From contig NC_083368.1 in NCBI RefSeq assembly GCF_030254825.1, positions 9,078,001-9,142,000 on the forward strand: a DNA stretch of 64,000 bases, written 5' to 3'. Of this stretch, positions 47,588-59,397 are shown one piece after another (positions within the stretch are counted from its first letter, which is position 1; each line of letters begins with the position of its first letter). The notes beneath the pieces were generated by a model that was given only the letters and a program-made list of their open reading frames with translations, was not told the origin of the DNA and did no database searches. The translations under genes were made by a program, and so were the position numbers. The DNA is from Meriones unguiculatus. Taxonomy: Eukaryota; Chordata; Mammalia; Rodentia; Muridae.

Positions 47588-48268
47588 GTTCCTGGAGCTA
47601 AGATAAATATTTCCTTTGTCTTCGAAAAGAACACATGACATAAGCAATGATTTACTCAGATGTTAAAGAGGTGACACGATTGTCCGTGAATCATAAAAAT
47701 GACAGTATCTTCTAGTATGAAGAAATTTCATGCTAATGCTCCTAAACATTACCAGTGCACTCAAAATGACGTCTGGTTGAATAGGAGACTTGTGTGGCAC
47801 GTGATGACTGTGTGTGGCAAGGAGAGCTGTAGAATGGAGGTGCTTCTGGGAAAGCTCTTAGGGTAAGGTGACACTAAAAGGCTATTCAGTAGCAAAAATT
47901 CTAGTAGATATATAGTCATTTCACGATACTTAGAAGGCACTAAGAATCTTAACGTTTGCTGGCGAGTTTATTTATCTAATCTTTAATGTAAGATATTGAC
48001 ATCAACTAAATTACTTTTCATTTTCCTTTCCTGTTTTCTAGTCCTCTCACATTTTCTGTAACATTTAAGGAATAAGCATCTGTTCATTTTATCATCGTTA
48101 CTCTGGCTGCCATGCACAGCTTATATGGATGATACCAAGTGATAAGACGTTTTACAATCAGAGGTTTCTGGCTTTTATGTTTGACTTAGATTTTTTTTTT
48201 TTTTACCCAACTCTTCCATCCCGTTATCATCTTGCCTCTCATTCTTGGTTTTCCACAATATGTTTAAA
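47588..48268. other. Unassigned DNA
   Basis: No gene or repeat recognised apart from a T13 run near 48191-48204. Confidence 0.45.
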
Positions 48269-48269
48269 G

Positions 48270-48470
48270 CCTAGTGTTGATGAGGTGTCTCAGTGAGTAA
48301 AGGCACTAGCAGTCTAGCCTAAAGAACTGAGCTCAGTCCTCAGAGCCCACAGTGAAAGGCTTTCTTTTACATCCCCCTTACCACCACACACACACATACA
48401 TACATACACACACACACACATATATACATACAGAGAGATAATACATGTAAAAATTAATGTAAAAATGAAC
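48270..48470 (+). mobile_element. B3-type SINE with CA/TACA tail
   Basis: Head GATGAGGTGTCTCAGTGAGT followed by AAAGGCACTAGCAG, then TCAGTCCTCAGAGCCCACAG, and a (CA)n/(TACA)n tail at 48387-48432 ending in an A-rich region. Confidence 0.8.
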
Positions 48471-49868
48471 AAAAATATATTTGGTATAGTGCTACTGATT
48501 CTATTTTTAATATTTATATAAACACAGAAATCCAGTATGAGCAAATATACTCTTGTCAACATGCCTATATATATTTGTGCTTGTGTCATATACATGTCCC
48601 AACTTTACCAAAATCTTCCTTGTAAATTTTACTGATAATTTATTTTACCCAGAATTGCCTCACAAATACCTCTGTAAGACCCTAAGACATGGGCACGGTT
48701 TTGATTCACATATTTAAATTATTGTGTAATAAAATTAAAGAAAAAGCTAACCATAATCTATTAATCTATTAAACTTCCCTTATTGATGGGTAGTGATTTT
48801 GTTTACAATATTAACTTCAAAAGTCCTGCTCTAAGTATTTTGATACCTTTGTATATAGGAATGACTTGAAATATCTTCTGCAAGATGGAAATGCTGAAGT
48901 TATGCATAGTTTTGATTTTAGCAGAAGTTGATAGATTACATATTACATGCCTAAAAGGCTTTGACACTCCACATTTCTACCAACGATGTACAGTAGTATC
49001 TTCATAACTACAAACCCATCAGCAAAAATACATTATGTCTGCCTATAGTGAGATGAAGACTGTGCTCCTCAATTTGGTTTTCTGCTCTTGAACTGGAGCC
49101 ACTTCACCTGGACTTCCAGCTGTTTTGTCTCCTGTGAATGGTCTTTTTGTGTGTCCACAGGGACAACTTCCTGTTGCCTGTTCAAAAGCATTCTTTCCAT
49201 TCAGAAATTTAGTCCATCTATATCAATTCAGTTACAGTAATTTTTCCAAACTATTATTTTTCTACTGATAATTTTTTACTATTATTATTTAAAGGGTTCA
49301 AATATATTTATTTAAACAGGTAGTATCTGTATTGACTTATATCCTGCTTTTCAGTGTTATTTTGGTAGAATTTTCAAAAACACAGATTATATACTTAGTC
49401 TTCCATGCTTTCATGAATTTTATGTCCTGAGACTTGGGTTTGATAAACTGTAACTTTATGACTTTGTCTATGATATTACTATATGTGTGAAAGGTGCTGT
49501 ACTTCAGTTTTCTTTTACATCAAACCTGCTAAATAAATAAATTTTTGTTGAATTCATGTAAGTACAGATTGTCAAATACTGGCTTTTTACACTGAAGAAA
49601 AACTTTCCCTTTTATTTATTCATTCCATTTTACAGATGAAATGCTATGTTATTTACAATGCAAAGCCCATGCTTAGATAAAGGACACAACAAAATATTGT
49701 TTCATGGATTTTTCAGTTTTAATTGTGTGCATGCATGTGTGTGTGCGTGTGTGTAACTTAAGACCATGTTATACAATTTCAGGTAATACTACTGTGACTT
49801 TAGAATAAATTACATTAAAGGCATAAATTAATTTTAAGAGATATAAACTGATTTTATTAAGGTTTACA
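48471..49868. other. Unassigned DNA
   Basis: AT-rich, with no recognisable gene or repeat except a TG-rich run at 49725-49754. Confidence 0.5.
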
Positions 49869-49872
49869 AAGT

Positions 49873-50085
49873 AGGATCTAAGGAGATGATTTAGAACCTG
49901 AGAGTGCCGGCTGCTTTTCCAGGGGACTCAGGTTCAACCTCCCGTACCCAATGGTAGCTCCTAACCACCTGAACTACAGTTCCAAGATCCAATGCCCTCT
50001 TGTGGCCTCTATGTATTGGGCATGCATGGGGTTCATAAATATGCATGTAGGCACACATAAAATGAAGATAAATTAATAAATAAGA
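49873..50085 (+). mobile_element. B2-type SINE, diverged
   Basis: B2 blocks in order: AAGGAGATGATTTAGAACCT, GGCTGCTTTTCCAGGGGACT, GTTCAACCTCCCGTACCCAA, GATCCAATGCCCTCTTGTGG and an AATTAATAAATAAG A-rich end. Confidence 0.8.
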
Positions 50086-50199
50086 CATTTAAATAAGACA
50101 TTTAAATATTTTGTAAAAGCTATTGATGAACTTCTGGACTTAGGTGATTTGCTTAGTATCAGATGATAAAAATAATGATTTACAAATAGATATTTCAGA

Positions 50200-50412
50200 G
50201 GATAGAGAGAGATGGCTCAATACTTAAGAGCTACATCTGCTTTTTCTGAAGACCTGGGTTCAGTTCCCAGCATTCCTATGATACCTTACAAGCTCTAGTT
50301 TCTAGAGTTCCAATATTCCTTTCTGGCGTCTGTCGGCACTGAATGAAAGTGGTACATTTATGTTCACATAGTTATGTAAACACTCCTACACATAAAATAA
50401 AAATCCACACTT
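50200..50412 (+). mobile_element. B2-type SINE
   Basis: Head AGAGAGATGGCTCAATACTT followed by AAGAGCTACATCTGC, then AGACCTGGGTTCAGTTCCCA and CCTTTCTGGCGTCTGTCGGC, ending in CATAAAATAAAAATCC. It is the second B2 within 350 bases in the same orientation. Confidence 0.85.
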
Positions 50413-52695
50413 TAAAAAATTCATAGGTAGACATTTCAGTAGAAAAAGTATTGTACAAAATGTGTGCCTTTCTTTGCAGCTTCATCAACAGTGACGGTCC
50501 TGGAAAAGCTGTGCCTAATATCGTTAACATCTTATGTTCTTTCAAGAGTGGTGGGTTTGTGTTTCTATAAGACATTAGACTAATGTATTTCATAGTTGAT
50601 GGCTACTATAATTGTCTTTGTAGAGCATAAGGTTCGTTAGGTCACGTTCTATGTCCTAAAAGCCTTGTCCTCATTTCTCTAAACCATAGGGTAGAACTTC
50701 AAACACTGAACATGAGTTACCAAAAAACGTTAAAAATTATTTGGTTCACTGTGTTAGAGTTCCATGATAATTTCTATATAATACTAAGCCAGACAAGTTC
50801 AATTATTGTAGATAATGACTGTATGAAGGTAGGTTTACATTCCAGAAACAAGTAGGAAAATATATAATTTACTCCATCAAGTCATATTTTACTTATACCA
50901 AATGCATTGGATTCTATTGTTATTTATTTCATTTTACTTCTATGGCTTATTTTTGATGAAACTTAAGAATTGCTTAATTTTATTAGCTGCTAATAAAATA
51001 TGTAAACTTGAAAATTCTACATTTAATATTAATATTTTGCGCCTAACAAAAGTAATATAGTAATGCTACCACTCAAAAGATACACAATGGCACATATTGG
51101 TTTGTGTGTGTGTGTGTGTGTGTGTGTTTTACATAAATTTAATTCTAATGATGAAGTGTGGAGCCTATGTTCATATAGTAGAGCACAGAGATTTGAAGTA
51201 AGTTGGCAAAAGCATGGAATCTGAGCCCAGGGGTCATCATTGAATATGGATGCATTTAGCCATGTTTCTCCATTAGTAATTGTTTCTCCATTAGCAAGTT
51301 CTTGGCTGTCTAATATTATTCTACTGGTACATCAGTAACCATGACTAGGAAGGAAAGGGGTGGGCAGGAATGAGTCAGGGAACAGATATGATCAGCCAAA
51401 GTTCTGCTACAAATGATAGTCAGTTCTTATATCTAGCTTTGTTTTCTGATGTGAAGTACCTAGACAAAACACTCTAAGCTAAAGAGTGACAGGGTCTGAG
51501 TAATTACTTCTGTTCTCACAAGCCATGATTTGGGGCTTGTCTGATACGCTATGGTGCCTTGTAGAGATTGGTATCATTTAATTGGAACAAGGGATAGTAC
51601 CAGGCTTCAGAAGACACCAGATATCACGATGGTGCAATTTTTATAGTATTTTCAAAACTAACTATGTGCACTCATAGATATTTGTACAGTGTTAATCAAA
51701 GTGGGCTATAATAGGATCACTGCGGAGAAACCCCACAAAAGTAGAATAGGCAGTAAAACTGTCTATGATCTTAGGCTTGTTTTTCTCCATTGTAACACTT
51801 TCACATTTTCTCTGGTAATAGTTTCACAAATCAGAATGCTGAAGAGTTTAACTCTACAAATCCCTTTAAGTTACTTTTATTAAAATGTAGCTAAGGTTGT
51901 AGTTATCACATTTTATCACCATGTTGTTATATAATGTTAGTATAAAACATTTTAGTTTTAGGACATAGTATAGAAATCAAGCTTCAGAGTAAGGGCATGC
52001 CTCTGCTGTGTAATTGGGATGTTTGGGTAGGGAAAATATTTTCTGTCTCTAAACTGTATGACATGTCCAGTGAGGAAAATAAAACACTTCTCTCAGGGTT
52101 GATTAGGGTTACTTGGTTCTCAGTGCCTGGCATGGAGTAAACTATTAACCAAGTTTCTGGTTTTCGTAAGTTGAATTCAGAAGATGAATTCACATCAGAA
52201 AGCTCTGTGGCTCTACAAAACTTTTGATGGTCTTTTCAACAGTGACAAAGTCATTTGCATTTCTAGGTGATTTCAAGACCAAGTTTCAGAGGGAGAAAAT
52301 CAGTGAGTCGTCTTAGCTGTATAACCTGCAAACCACAATAACCAGCCTGGCAAGATATCTCCAGTAGTGGCATTTAATCCTAGGGGACAAACAACAGCTG
52401 CCTAATTGGATTTAAGGCTGGCTCAACAGTAGGGAATTCGTGTCTGGTATTGTAAAACTAGCCCATGGCTGAAGAAGTCAAAGACCCTAGAGGAGAAATT
52501 ATATTGTCATTTTGCTCACTCAACATAATTGCCAACCACATGTCAAATGCTTATTCTTATACCAGCAAGTAACTGTGTAGCTCTGACTTGTTCTATATTT
52601 TTAAAAAGTAGGCAAAGACTACTACAAAGTTCCACAATTAGTTAAAATACAGATTATGAGCAATCATGGGTGCCCAACCTCCATTATACATCTAT
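50413..52695. other. Unassigned, repeat-poor DNA
   Basis: About 2.3 kb without a recognisable gene or interspersed repeat. A (GT)12 microsatellite lies at 51103-51127. Confidence 0.5.
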
Positions 52696-52699
52696 AATT

Positions 52700-53180
52700 T
52701 AATCTCTACACCCGAGACTCTGGGAAACATTGCAGAAAATAGTGTCTTCTAGATAGACAGGGAAGCTGTACCCTGAAATCTCAACAATATGATTGACTGA
52801 ACAAGATCTGCACAATAACAATGCATGCCAATAAGCCTAGAGGCAATTTCACAAGGCTGCACCCCTATATGAAGAGCTATAGCTGTTCAGGAGGGAGAAT
52901 CTCTTTTATCCAGGTACGAGGACCCTGAAAGCTGTTCTAATCTCAAATGTTCATCCCTAAACACATGTATATTTGAGCAGCAATTAATGGATTTAGTAAG
53001 TGGTGTGAATGTGTGTACATGTCTGTTTGTTTGTGTGTGTGTGTAACAATAATAATTGTAGGAGAGTTCATGGATTTGAGACTGAATATGGGGACCGGAA
53101 GGCTTTAAAGGTGGGAGAAGGAGAGGTGGAAATGATATAAATACAATACTCAGGTACTAAATTCTCAAAAAGTAAAAACT
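52700..53180 (+). mobile_element. Rodent interspersed repeat, probably an old retroelement 3' end
   Basis: The order of blocks resembles a common rodent retroelement 3' region: CCGAGACTCTGGGAAACATT, AGACAGGGAAGCTGTACCCT, TCAACAATATGATTGACTGA, AAGGCTGCACCCCTATATGA, a TG microsatellite at 53025-53044, GTAACAATAATAATTG and an A-rich end with AATTCTCAAAAAGTAAAAAC. I cannot say whether it is L1- or ERV-derived. Confidence 0.5.
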
Positions 53181-53195
53181 TTAAACAATGTAATT

Positions 53196-53358
53196 TTTTA
53201 AATAACTTTATTATGAGTGCTCTGCGTGAGCACCTGCACGCCAGAAGAGGGCTTATTTTAGGTAGCTGTGGGCTACCATGTGGTTGTTGGGAAGTGAATT
53301 CAGAACCTCTGGAAGAGCAGCCAGTGCTCTTAACCACTGAGCCATCTCTCCAGCCCCT
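53196..53358 (-). mobile_element. B2 SINE
   Basis: Antisense B2: TAACTTTATTATGAGTGCTC, CGCCAGAAGAGGGCTTATTT, TACCATGTGGTTGTTGGGAA, and a tail-to-head end TTAACCACTGAGCCATCTCT followed by CCAGCCCC. It is the best preserved SINE in this part of the window. Confidence 0.95.
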
Positions 53359-53504
53359 ATAAGTATAAAACTTAAAGGCAGAAAAGTTGAAAGACGCTGA
53401 TCTCTGTTATTTGCTTTCTCTACAAACATTAATTTTGCTACTGTGACAAACTCATGGATTCTATCCATTCATTTTTCAATATATTCATTTTTTATATTTG
53501 GCAT

Positions 53505-54345
53505 TTTTCGCTTTTTTTTAAATTAATCTGCTCACTTTACATCCCAATCACATACCCACTCTTTCCTTTCATCCCAGTCCCACCCTCCCACCTCTCCCAT
53601 TCTCTCTTTCTCTCACCTCCCACTTACCTGGTACCAACCCACACTGGCACATCCAGTTGCATCAGGACCAAGTGCCTTCTCTTTCACTGAGGCAAGACAA
53701 GGCAGCCCTGCTAGGGAAATGGGGTCCAAAGGGAAGCAACAGAGTCCAAGTCAAAGACAGTCCCCTCTCCAATTGTTAGGGGACCCGCTTGAGGACCAAG
53801 CAGCCCATCAGCTTCATAAGTGGAAGAACATATCCGTGCATGTTCTTTGACTGGTGGTTCAGACTCTATGCATCCGCCTCAGCCCAGGTTAGTTGGCGAT
53901 GTAGGTTTTCTTCTGATGTCCTTGACCTCTCTGGCTCTTTCAATCCTTCCTTCCCTTCATCCACAAGTTTCCCCGAGTCCCCCCCCCCCAATGTTTGGCT
54001 TTAGATCTATGCATCTGTTTCCATCAGCTACTTGTTGGAACATCTCAGAGGACAGTTATGCTAGGCTCTTATCTGCAAGCATAGCAGAATATAATTAATA
54101 GTGTCAAGGGTTGGATCTCTCCCATGGGGTGGGTCTCAAGTTGGGCCAGTCATTGTTTGGCCATCCCCTCAATTTCTGATTCATCTTTTATTCCTGCACA
54201 TTTTGTAGACAGGACAAATTTTGGATTGAGAGTTTTGTGGGTGGGTTGGGGAGGCTCCTAGGAAATATAGCTGAGACTCCTAGCTGCAGTGGATACTGAG
54301 ACTGAAGTGGCTGTATCATATAGCCAGTCAGGAATTCCAGCGGAG
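53505..54345 (-). mobile_element. L1 3' UTR fragment (old, Lx-like)
   Basis: It has a T-rich left edge at 53510-53522, then the same ordered blocks as 1548-2430, including TGCATCTGTTTCCATCAGCT (54010-54029). A C10 run is at 53981-53990. Unlike the copy at 1548 it is not interrupted. No ORF2 is recognisable. Confidence 0.8.
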
Positions 54346-54822
54346 GGAGAGAGACCTCAACATTTTCTTTACCAAGATGAACTTTTAAAAGCTGTCCATG
54401 TATATATTCATGTTTTTTTCACAAAGCTGAAAGTACATGCCTTTACCATGCACAGTGCGATGTTTTGAAACACGTATACAATGTGGAAGTAATCTGTTGT
54501 GTTTATTACTGCACGTATGTATCACTGATGTACGAAGAATCCTTAAAATCTATTCTGAGCATTAACCAACAGTGCAAAATACTGCTATTAATTATTAGTG
54601 ACCTTTTTATTGCTGCTCATATGGTTGAGATATCTTATGTGAACAGGACAGTGATAGCTCATTCCATGAGACAGAGCTCAGACATGGCTCTGTTTATGGT
54701 AATGAATTGTAGTTGTTTTTATTTCCAAATCATCCATGTATGTTCCTGTTGAAACAGCTATATTTCGCCCAGCCTTATAATTGGACAAAACTCACAGGAT
54801 CATAATCAGCTCATCCTTTGTC
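54346..54822. other. Unassigned DNA
   Basis: A 95-codon frame at 54465-54752 on the plus strand has no homology that I recognise, and its composition does not suggest a gene. Confidence 0.4.
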
Positions 54823-54824
54823 TC

Positions 54825-54872
54825 CATGTATGCATGTATGTAAGTATGTATGTATATGTAAGCATGTATGTG
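54825..54872. repeat. (TATG)n microsatellite, interrupted
   Basis: About eleven TATG/CATG/TAAG-type tetramers. Confidence 0.9.
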
Positions 54873-55984
54873 CTTTTGCCTACTGAGAATATACTTCATC
54901 CTTAGCATTGGACTTGAACCTGGGGAGCTTTAACCTCAGGGAGAAGCTAAAGGCTTGGTTAAAGAATATGCAGGGTATGAACAGAGCTGAGAGGGAGCAG
55001 ACACCAAGTTTGGTTGCCTCAAAGTACACAGGCGCTCATCAGCCCCTTCTCTTTCCTAAGCAGAACTGAAGTTTGAAGAAAGTTAGGAAAATATTTTAAA
55101 ATCAGATAAATCTATACCAGCAAACTGAGTTCTGACACTCAAATGACAATAGCAAAACCCACTAACTCTAGCTTTGCTACAAAAATAGCGTTTAGTTGGA
55201 GGGTTTAAAGACTTGCATTATAAATTTTAAAAATAATGTTTTTTATCTTAAAATGTTTTTGGCCCCTTTGAGATTCAAAACTGCCACATGGTTAAGAAAA
55301 CGGCCATTACAGAAACATAAAGTTTCTCTTGCAAGTTCACAAGTGCTTTCCCTGCTTCCTTTCCTCCCGGATATAGGTCCCCTGAGCTTCATTGAAAGGC
55401 GTAATCTTCTCTCTTATAACTGTATAAATACAGTAAGCCTCAGTAAAGACAGACGGCTGGTGTGATCATTTTTAACAACCCTGGAGATGCCCATATGCTA
55501 TTCAGTAATGTGGCGTCTGCATGGCCCCTTAGCTGTGCCGTATACTTTAAACATAAGCAATTTTTAAGCAACAAGGTGTCAAACTCTCCCTCCATGTGAA
55601 GCAAATCAGTCCTTCAGCACCCCGGAGCACAATCAACGGAAACCCTGGGAGCACTCTAAACCGCCAGCACCCCCAGGCTAACAGTCTGTTCCTTTTAGTA
55701 CATTTACATTACTGTGCCTTCAGGCCACAACATTTTCACCAGGTAAAACACTCATTCAATTAACAGAGGAGTCACTAAGTCCCTGCTGTGCTGGCATGCC
55801 CCAATAGAAGGGGTAAATTCATCTGGCCAAGGACAAAGCTCTCCTGAGCCATGCTCACACTGCTTTGTCGCTGGATCTGATGGGCATGGTGTTTACTGAC
55901 AGGAAGCAGAACACAGAAAGGAGAGAACTTCAGTTCTGAAAGTGGGGGTAGCGCCGATTCCTACAGGACAGTTTTGACAGTTTT
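54873..55984. other. Unassigned, repeat-poor DNA
   Basis: About 1.1 kb without a recognised repeat. 55480-55980 has a more balanced base composition than average here. The 89-codon frame at 55196-55465 has no visible homology. Confidence 0.45.
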
Positions 55985-56340
55985 GTATGATTGTCTAAAA
56001 CTCCCTCCTCCCCTTTCTTCTTAATCCCACCAAACCAGAGTAAAAACTGCTACCCAAACTCTTGTAGTGGAATGAAACGAACTTTATTTTCTGTCAGACA
56101 AGTCTGTCTTCCTAAAGCATCGAACATAGGGACATTTGGGGCCTTATATTAGCCCCAAACTGAAAGTCTAGGGGATGTTCAAACTTTTGGTTACTTAGAA
56201 ACTTGGCAAAAGATCTTATCTTATCAGGGTGGTGGTTAGGGTATAGAGTGTGGGACATGGAAAATTCCAGAAGATAGGTCAGGACCTATCTTCAAGACCT
56301 ATCCAGAAGAGAGCCAAATCCAAGTTTTACAGAAAATAGG
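55985..56340 (-). mobile_element. Possible decayed LTR
   Basis: On the minus strand a TATA-like AATATAAGG (complement of about 56140-56148) is followed about 60 bases on by AATAAA (complement of 56089-56094) and a TTCGTTTCATT-type stretch. That spacing suits a U3-R-U5 structure. No clear termini, polypurine tract or internal retroviral sequence are seen, so this is only a candidate. A near-perfect palindrome (56270-56293) lies at its upstream side. Confidence 0.3.
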
Positions 56341-56404
56341 AATGACTTCATTTTGTCCTTGTAATAAAATGGCTTTTAATCTTAAAATAGAGTCAGGCTG
56401 GTCC

Positions 56405-56670
56405 ATCATTCACACCTTGCCTTCTTCTCTACTCCACCTCTTCCATTCCTCATCCTCTCATTCTCCTCTTCTTCCTCCTCCCATTCCCATCCCTGTCTGC
56501 TCTTCCTCATCACTTCCTCTGCATCTCCTTTCCCTCCTCCTCCACACCCCTTCCTTCTTTACATTCTTCTTCCTTCTTCTCCTCCATATTTTCCTCCTCT
56601 TCTCCTGCTCCATTTCTCCTTCCCTCTCCATCTCTTTCTTATCCTCCTCCTTCTCAGTCTTTCTTCTTGT
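56405..56670. repeat. Long polypyrimidine (CT-rich) tract
   Basis: About 265 bases of almost uninterrupted C and T on the plus strand, built from irregular TCC/TTC/TCCTC units. The Ser/Leu/Pro-rich frame on one strand and the Glu/Arg/Lys-rich frame on the other are artefacts of this composition. Confidence 0.92.
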
Positions 56671-56749
56671 AACAACAATCATGTTGAAAAAAACTTTTAT
56701 ATGCAATACTATTATTCTAATAGACACATTAATGATAAAAAGAGGATTA

Positions 56750-56825
56750 TTGGTGTAGTTCGTTGGTCCAGTATGTGTCCAATAGGTATGAGGCCCTGGA
56801 ATTGATACCTAGAACTACATGCACA

Positions 56826-56860
<35 letters not shown>

Positions 56861-56861
56861 C
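56750..56861 (+). mobile_element. ID-type SINE with (CA)n tail
   Basis: A tRNA-Ala-derived head (GGTGTAGTTCGTTGGTCCAG) and the GAGGCCCTGGAATTGATACC box B region match a diverged ID element. The tail is a CA microsatellite at 56821-56861. Confidence 0.7.
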
Positions 56862-57320
56862 TCTTCATGTGCATTGATGAAATGTTTTTTGAGATAAATG
56901 TGATAGCTGTTCTTGGTTGTCAGGTTCTCAGCCAGATGATATCTAGAATTAATTAAAACCCCAAAACAGAGGACACACCTGTGAGGGATTTTTGCTTAAT
57001 TGGAAGTAAAATGATTCACTTCTAATATGAATTTTTGAGGTAAGAACACATACCTTTAATCCAGATCATTTGAGCTACAAAGACTCAAAGATTCTTGGAC
57101 TTTCTGTTCAGTCAGCTGTTGTTGCAATAGCTAGACTACAGCCTGTAAGTCTTTCTAATACATCTATATTTATATATTGTCTTATATTTTATTTTATTAT
57201 GTTATAAATATACATGGAGAGATTTTTATTCTATAAGTTTTATTACTCTAGAGAGCTGACTAATACATCAAGACATTCAGTAGTATTACAAAAATTAGAT
57301 AGAAAATTCCTAGCCATATT
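56862..57320. other. Unassigned DNA
   Basis: AT-rich. Nothing recognisable. Confidence 0.45.
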
Positions 57321-57324
57321 CAAG

Positions 57325-57650
57325 TTGTGTGTTATGTGTATGTATGTGTGGTGGGGGGGGTTGTGATGTGTGCATACATGTGTATACAGAGACCAGAGGC
57401 TGAGGTTAGTGTTTTCTTCAATTGCTGCCTACCTTGTTTTCTGAGACCTGTTTTTATGAACAGCTCACTGATTGGTATTGATTGTCTCACCAGCGAGCTT
57501 CAAGGATCTTCGACCACCTCCCCAACAGTTCTGGGATTGCAGATGTGTCTTATTACACCTGATTTCATTTGAAGCTGGAGATCAGAAATCAATTCTAATA
57601 CTTGCATAGCAACTACTTTACTGATAAAGCCATCTTCTGGACCCCAGCAA
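57325..57650 (-). mobile_element. B4-type SINE (B1/ID fusion class)
   Basis: Antisense B4. The plus strand shows GTGTGTTATGTGTATGTATG, AGAGACCAGAGGCTGAGGTT, TTGTTTTCTGAGACCTGTTT, TCACCAGCGAGCTTCAAGGA, TTCTGGGATTGCAGATGTGT and a degraded ACTGATAAAGCCATCTTCTG end. G8 lies at 57352-57360. Confidence 0.75.
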
Positions 57651-58395
57651 AGATTTTGTGTGACTCTCCTGTATTTATTCATGTTGTTTTATGGATCTAC
57701 ATTGTATCCAGAGCTTTTCCTAGGGAGATACAACAACAACAACACATGCAATACTCCCTCTCAAAAATCCCACAGCTGACAAAAGTAACAATTACACCAG
57801 AGTCCAAATTGGTAAACCACAGCTTTTACTGGAGTTCTTAGCAGGAGTGTGGCTGAGGAGTCCCTGGCAAGAGCAAGGACAGCTCAGAATCAGCTGTTCC
57901 ACTGAAAAGTTCACCCAACAAGGGGAATTACTTACAAATCTGTACCCCTAGAGCTCTCTGCACACATTGACAGTCACAGAAATCTATCTTTTTGCAGCCT
58001 GGTTGGCCAGAGTCTCCTCCCCCAATAAATAGGGTTTTGTTGTTGTTGTTGTTGTTGTTTTACTCTTTTAACAAAAGTGGGCAGAGCTTTTGGGAATATT
58101 CCAGAGTTCCACTTTCCCAGATCTGTGAATTTTTATTTACAACAAGGGTCTCATGAGCTTCCTTGTCCCTCCAGGAAGGAAGCTTTCTTTCAATTAGGAA
58201 AAACAATTCTAACTTTTGTGCAAATGATTAAGACCAATTTTTTATCAGATGAAAAGATTAAGACTTACAAATAAATTTGCTGAGATTGATATCAATCTGA
58301 TGTTTCTTTTGAGAGAAGTATTTGATTAGAGGTAGTATGTGAATACTGTGCTATGTAGAAAGCTAGAGCAATACAGTGAAGAAAATGTTTGTGTT
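57651..58395. other. Unassigned DNA with two complementary trinucleotide tracts
   Basis: (CAA)5 at 57731-57745 and (TTG)7 at about 58038-58059 are complementary and about 290 bases apart. Between them nothing is identified, though the level of decay suggests an old retroelement. Confidence 0.4.
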
Positions 58396-58399
58396 CTAA

Positions 58400-59349
58400 A
58401 ATAAAATAGACTTTCTTCTGATATCTTCTTCAATTTCTTTCTACAAAGAGTTGAAGCTCTTGTCTTACAAGTCTTTCACTTGCTTGGTTAGAGTAACACC
58501 AAGATATTTTATATTGTGAAGGGTGTTGTTTTCCTAATTTCTTTCTCAGCCCATTTATCACTTGTATAAAGAAGGGATACTGACTTTTTTTTTTTAGTTA
58601 GTTTTGTATCCAGCTACTTTGCTAAAGGTGTTTATCAGTTTTAGAAGTTCTCTGATAGAATTTTGGGGTTACTTATGTATAATATAATACTATCTGCGAA
58701 TAGTGTTACTTTGACTTCTTTTCCAATTTGTATCTGCTTGATCTCCTTTGGTTGTCTTATTGCTTTAGCTAGGACTCCAAGAACTATGTTGAAAATATAT
58801 GGAGAGAGTGGGCAGCCTTGCCTTGTCCCTGATTTCAGTGGGATTGATTTAAGTTTCTCTCCGTTTAGTTTGATGTTGGCTATAGGCTTGCTATATACTG
58901 CCTTTACTATGTTTAGGTATGTGTCGTGTATACATGATCTCTCCAAAACTTTTAACATGAAAGGGTGTTGAATTTTGTGAAAGTTTTTTTTTTTCCAACA
59001 TCTAATGAGATGATTATGTGTTTTGTTTTTGTTTTGTTTTTCTTTTTCAGTTTGTTTATATGGTGGATTGATTACATGGGTGGTTTTTCACATGTTGATC
59101 CATCCCTGCATGCAGGATGAAGCATACTTATGTCTGGCCTTAGTGGGAGGGGATACACTTAGTCCTGCTTCACCTTGAGGTACCAGGGTGGATTTGTGTC
59201 CCTTGGGACCTCCCCTTCTCTGAGAAGAATGAGGGGGAAAAAGACGGAGAGGAGCATGAGGGCAGGACTGAAAGGAGAGAAGGGAGGGCTCTGGGATCAG
59301 GCTGTAGAGTGATTAAATAAATAAATAAACAAATAAATTGAGAAAAAAA
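58400..59349 (+). mobile_element. L1 with inverted 5' part (twin priming)
   Basis: 58410 to about 59127 is antisense ORF2. 59128-59349 is an older-type 3' UTR in sense with a (TAAA)n tail. On the minus strand the reverse-transcriptase box reads FADS in place of FADD, so the second catalytic Asp is lost; stops are also present. The flanks AAGAAAATGTTTGTG (about 58380) and AAGAAAAATGATTATG (about 59350) are similar and may be a worn target-site duplication. Confidence 0.82.
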
Positions 59350-59397
59350 GAAAAATGATTATGTAATGTAATCAGAGTAGAGAACCACTGATACTGT

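Noticed and set aside
56342..56758. 138-codon Ser/Leu/Pro-rich protein and its 89-codon Arg/Glu antisense partner
   Set aside because: Both are translations of a polypyrimidine/polypurine tract, where stops are rare because of composition.
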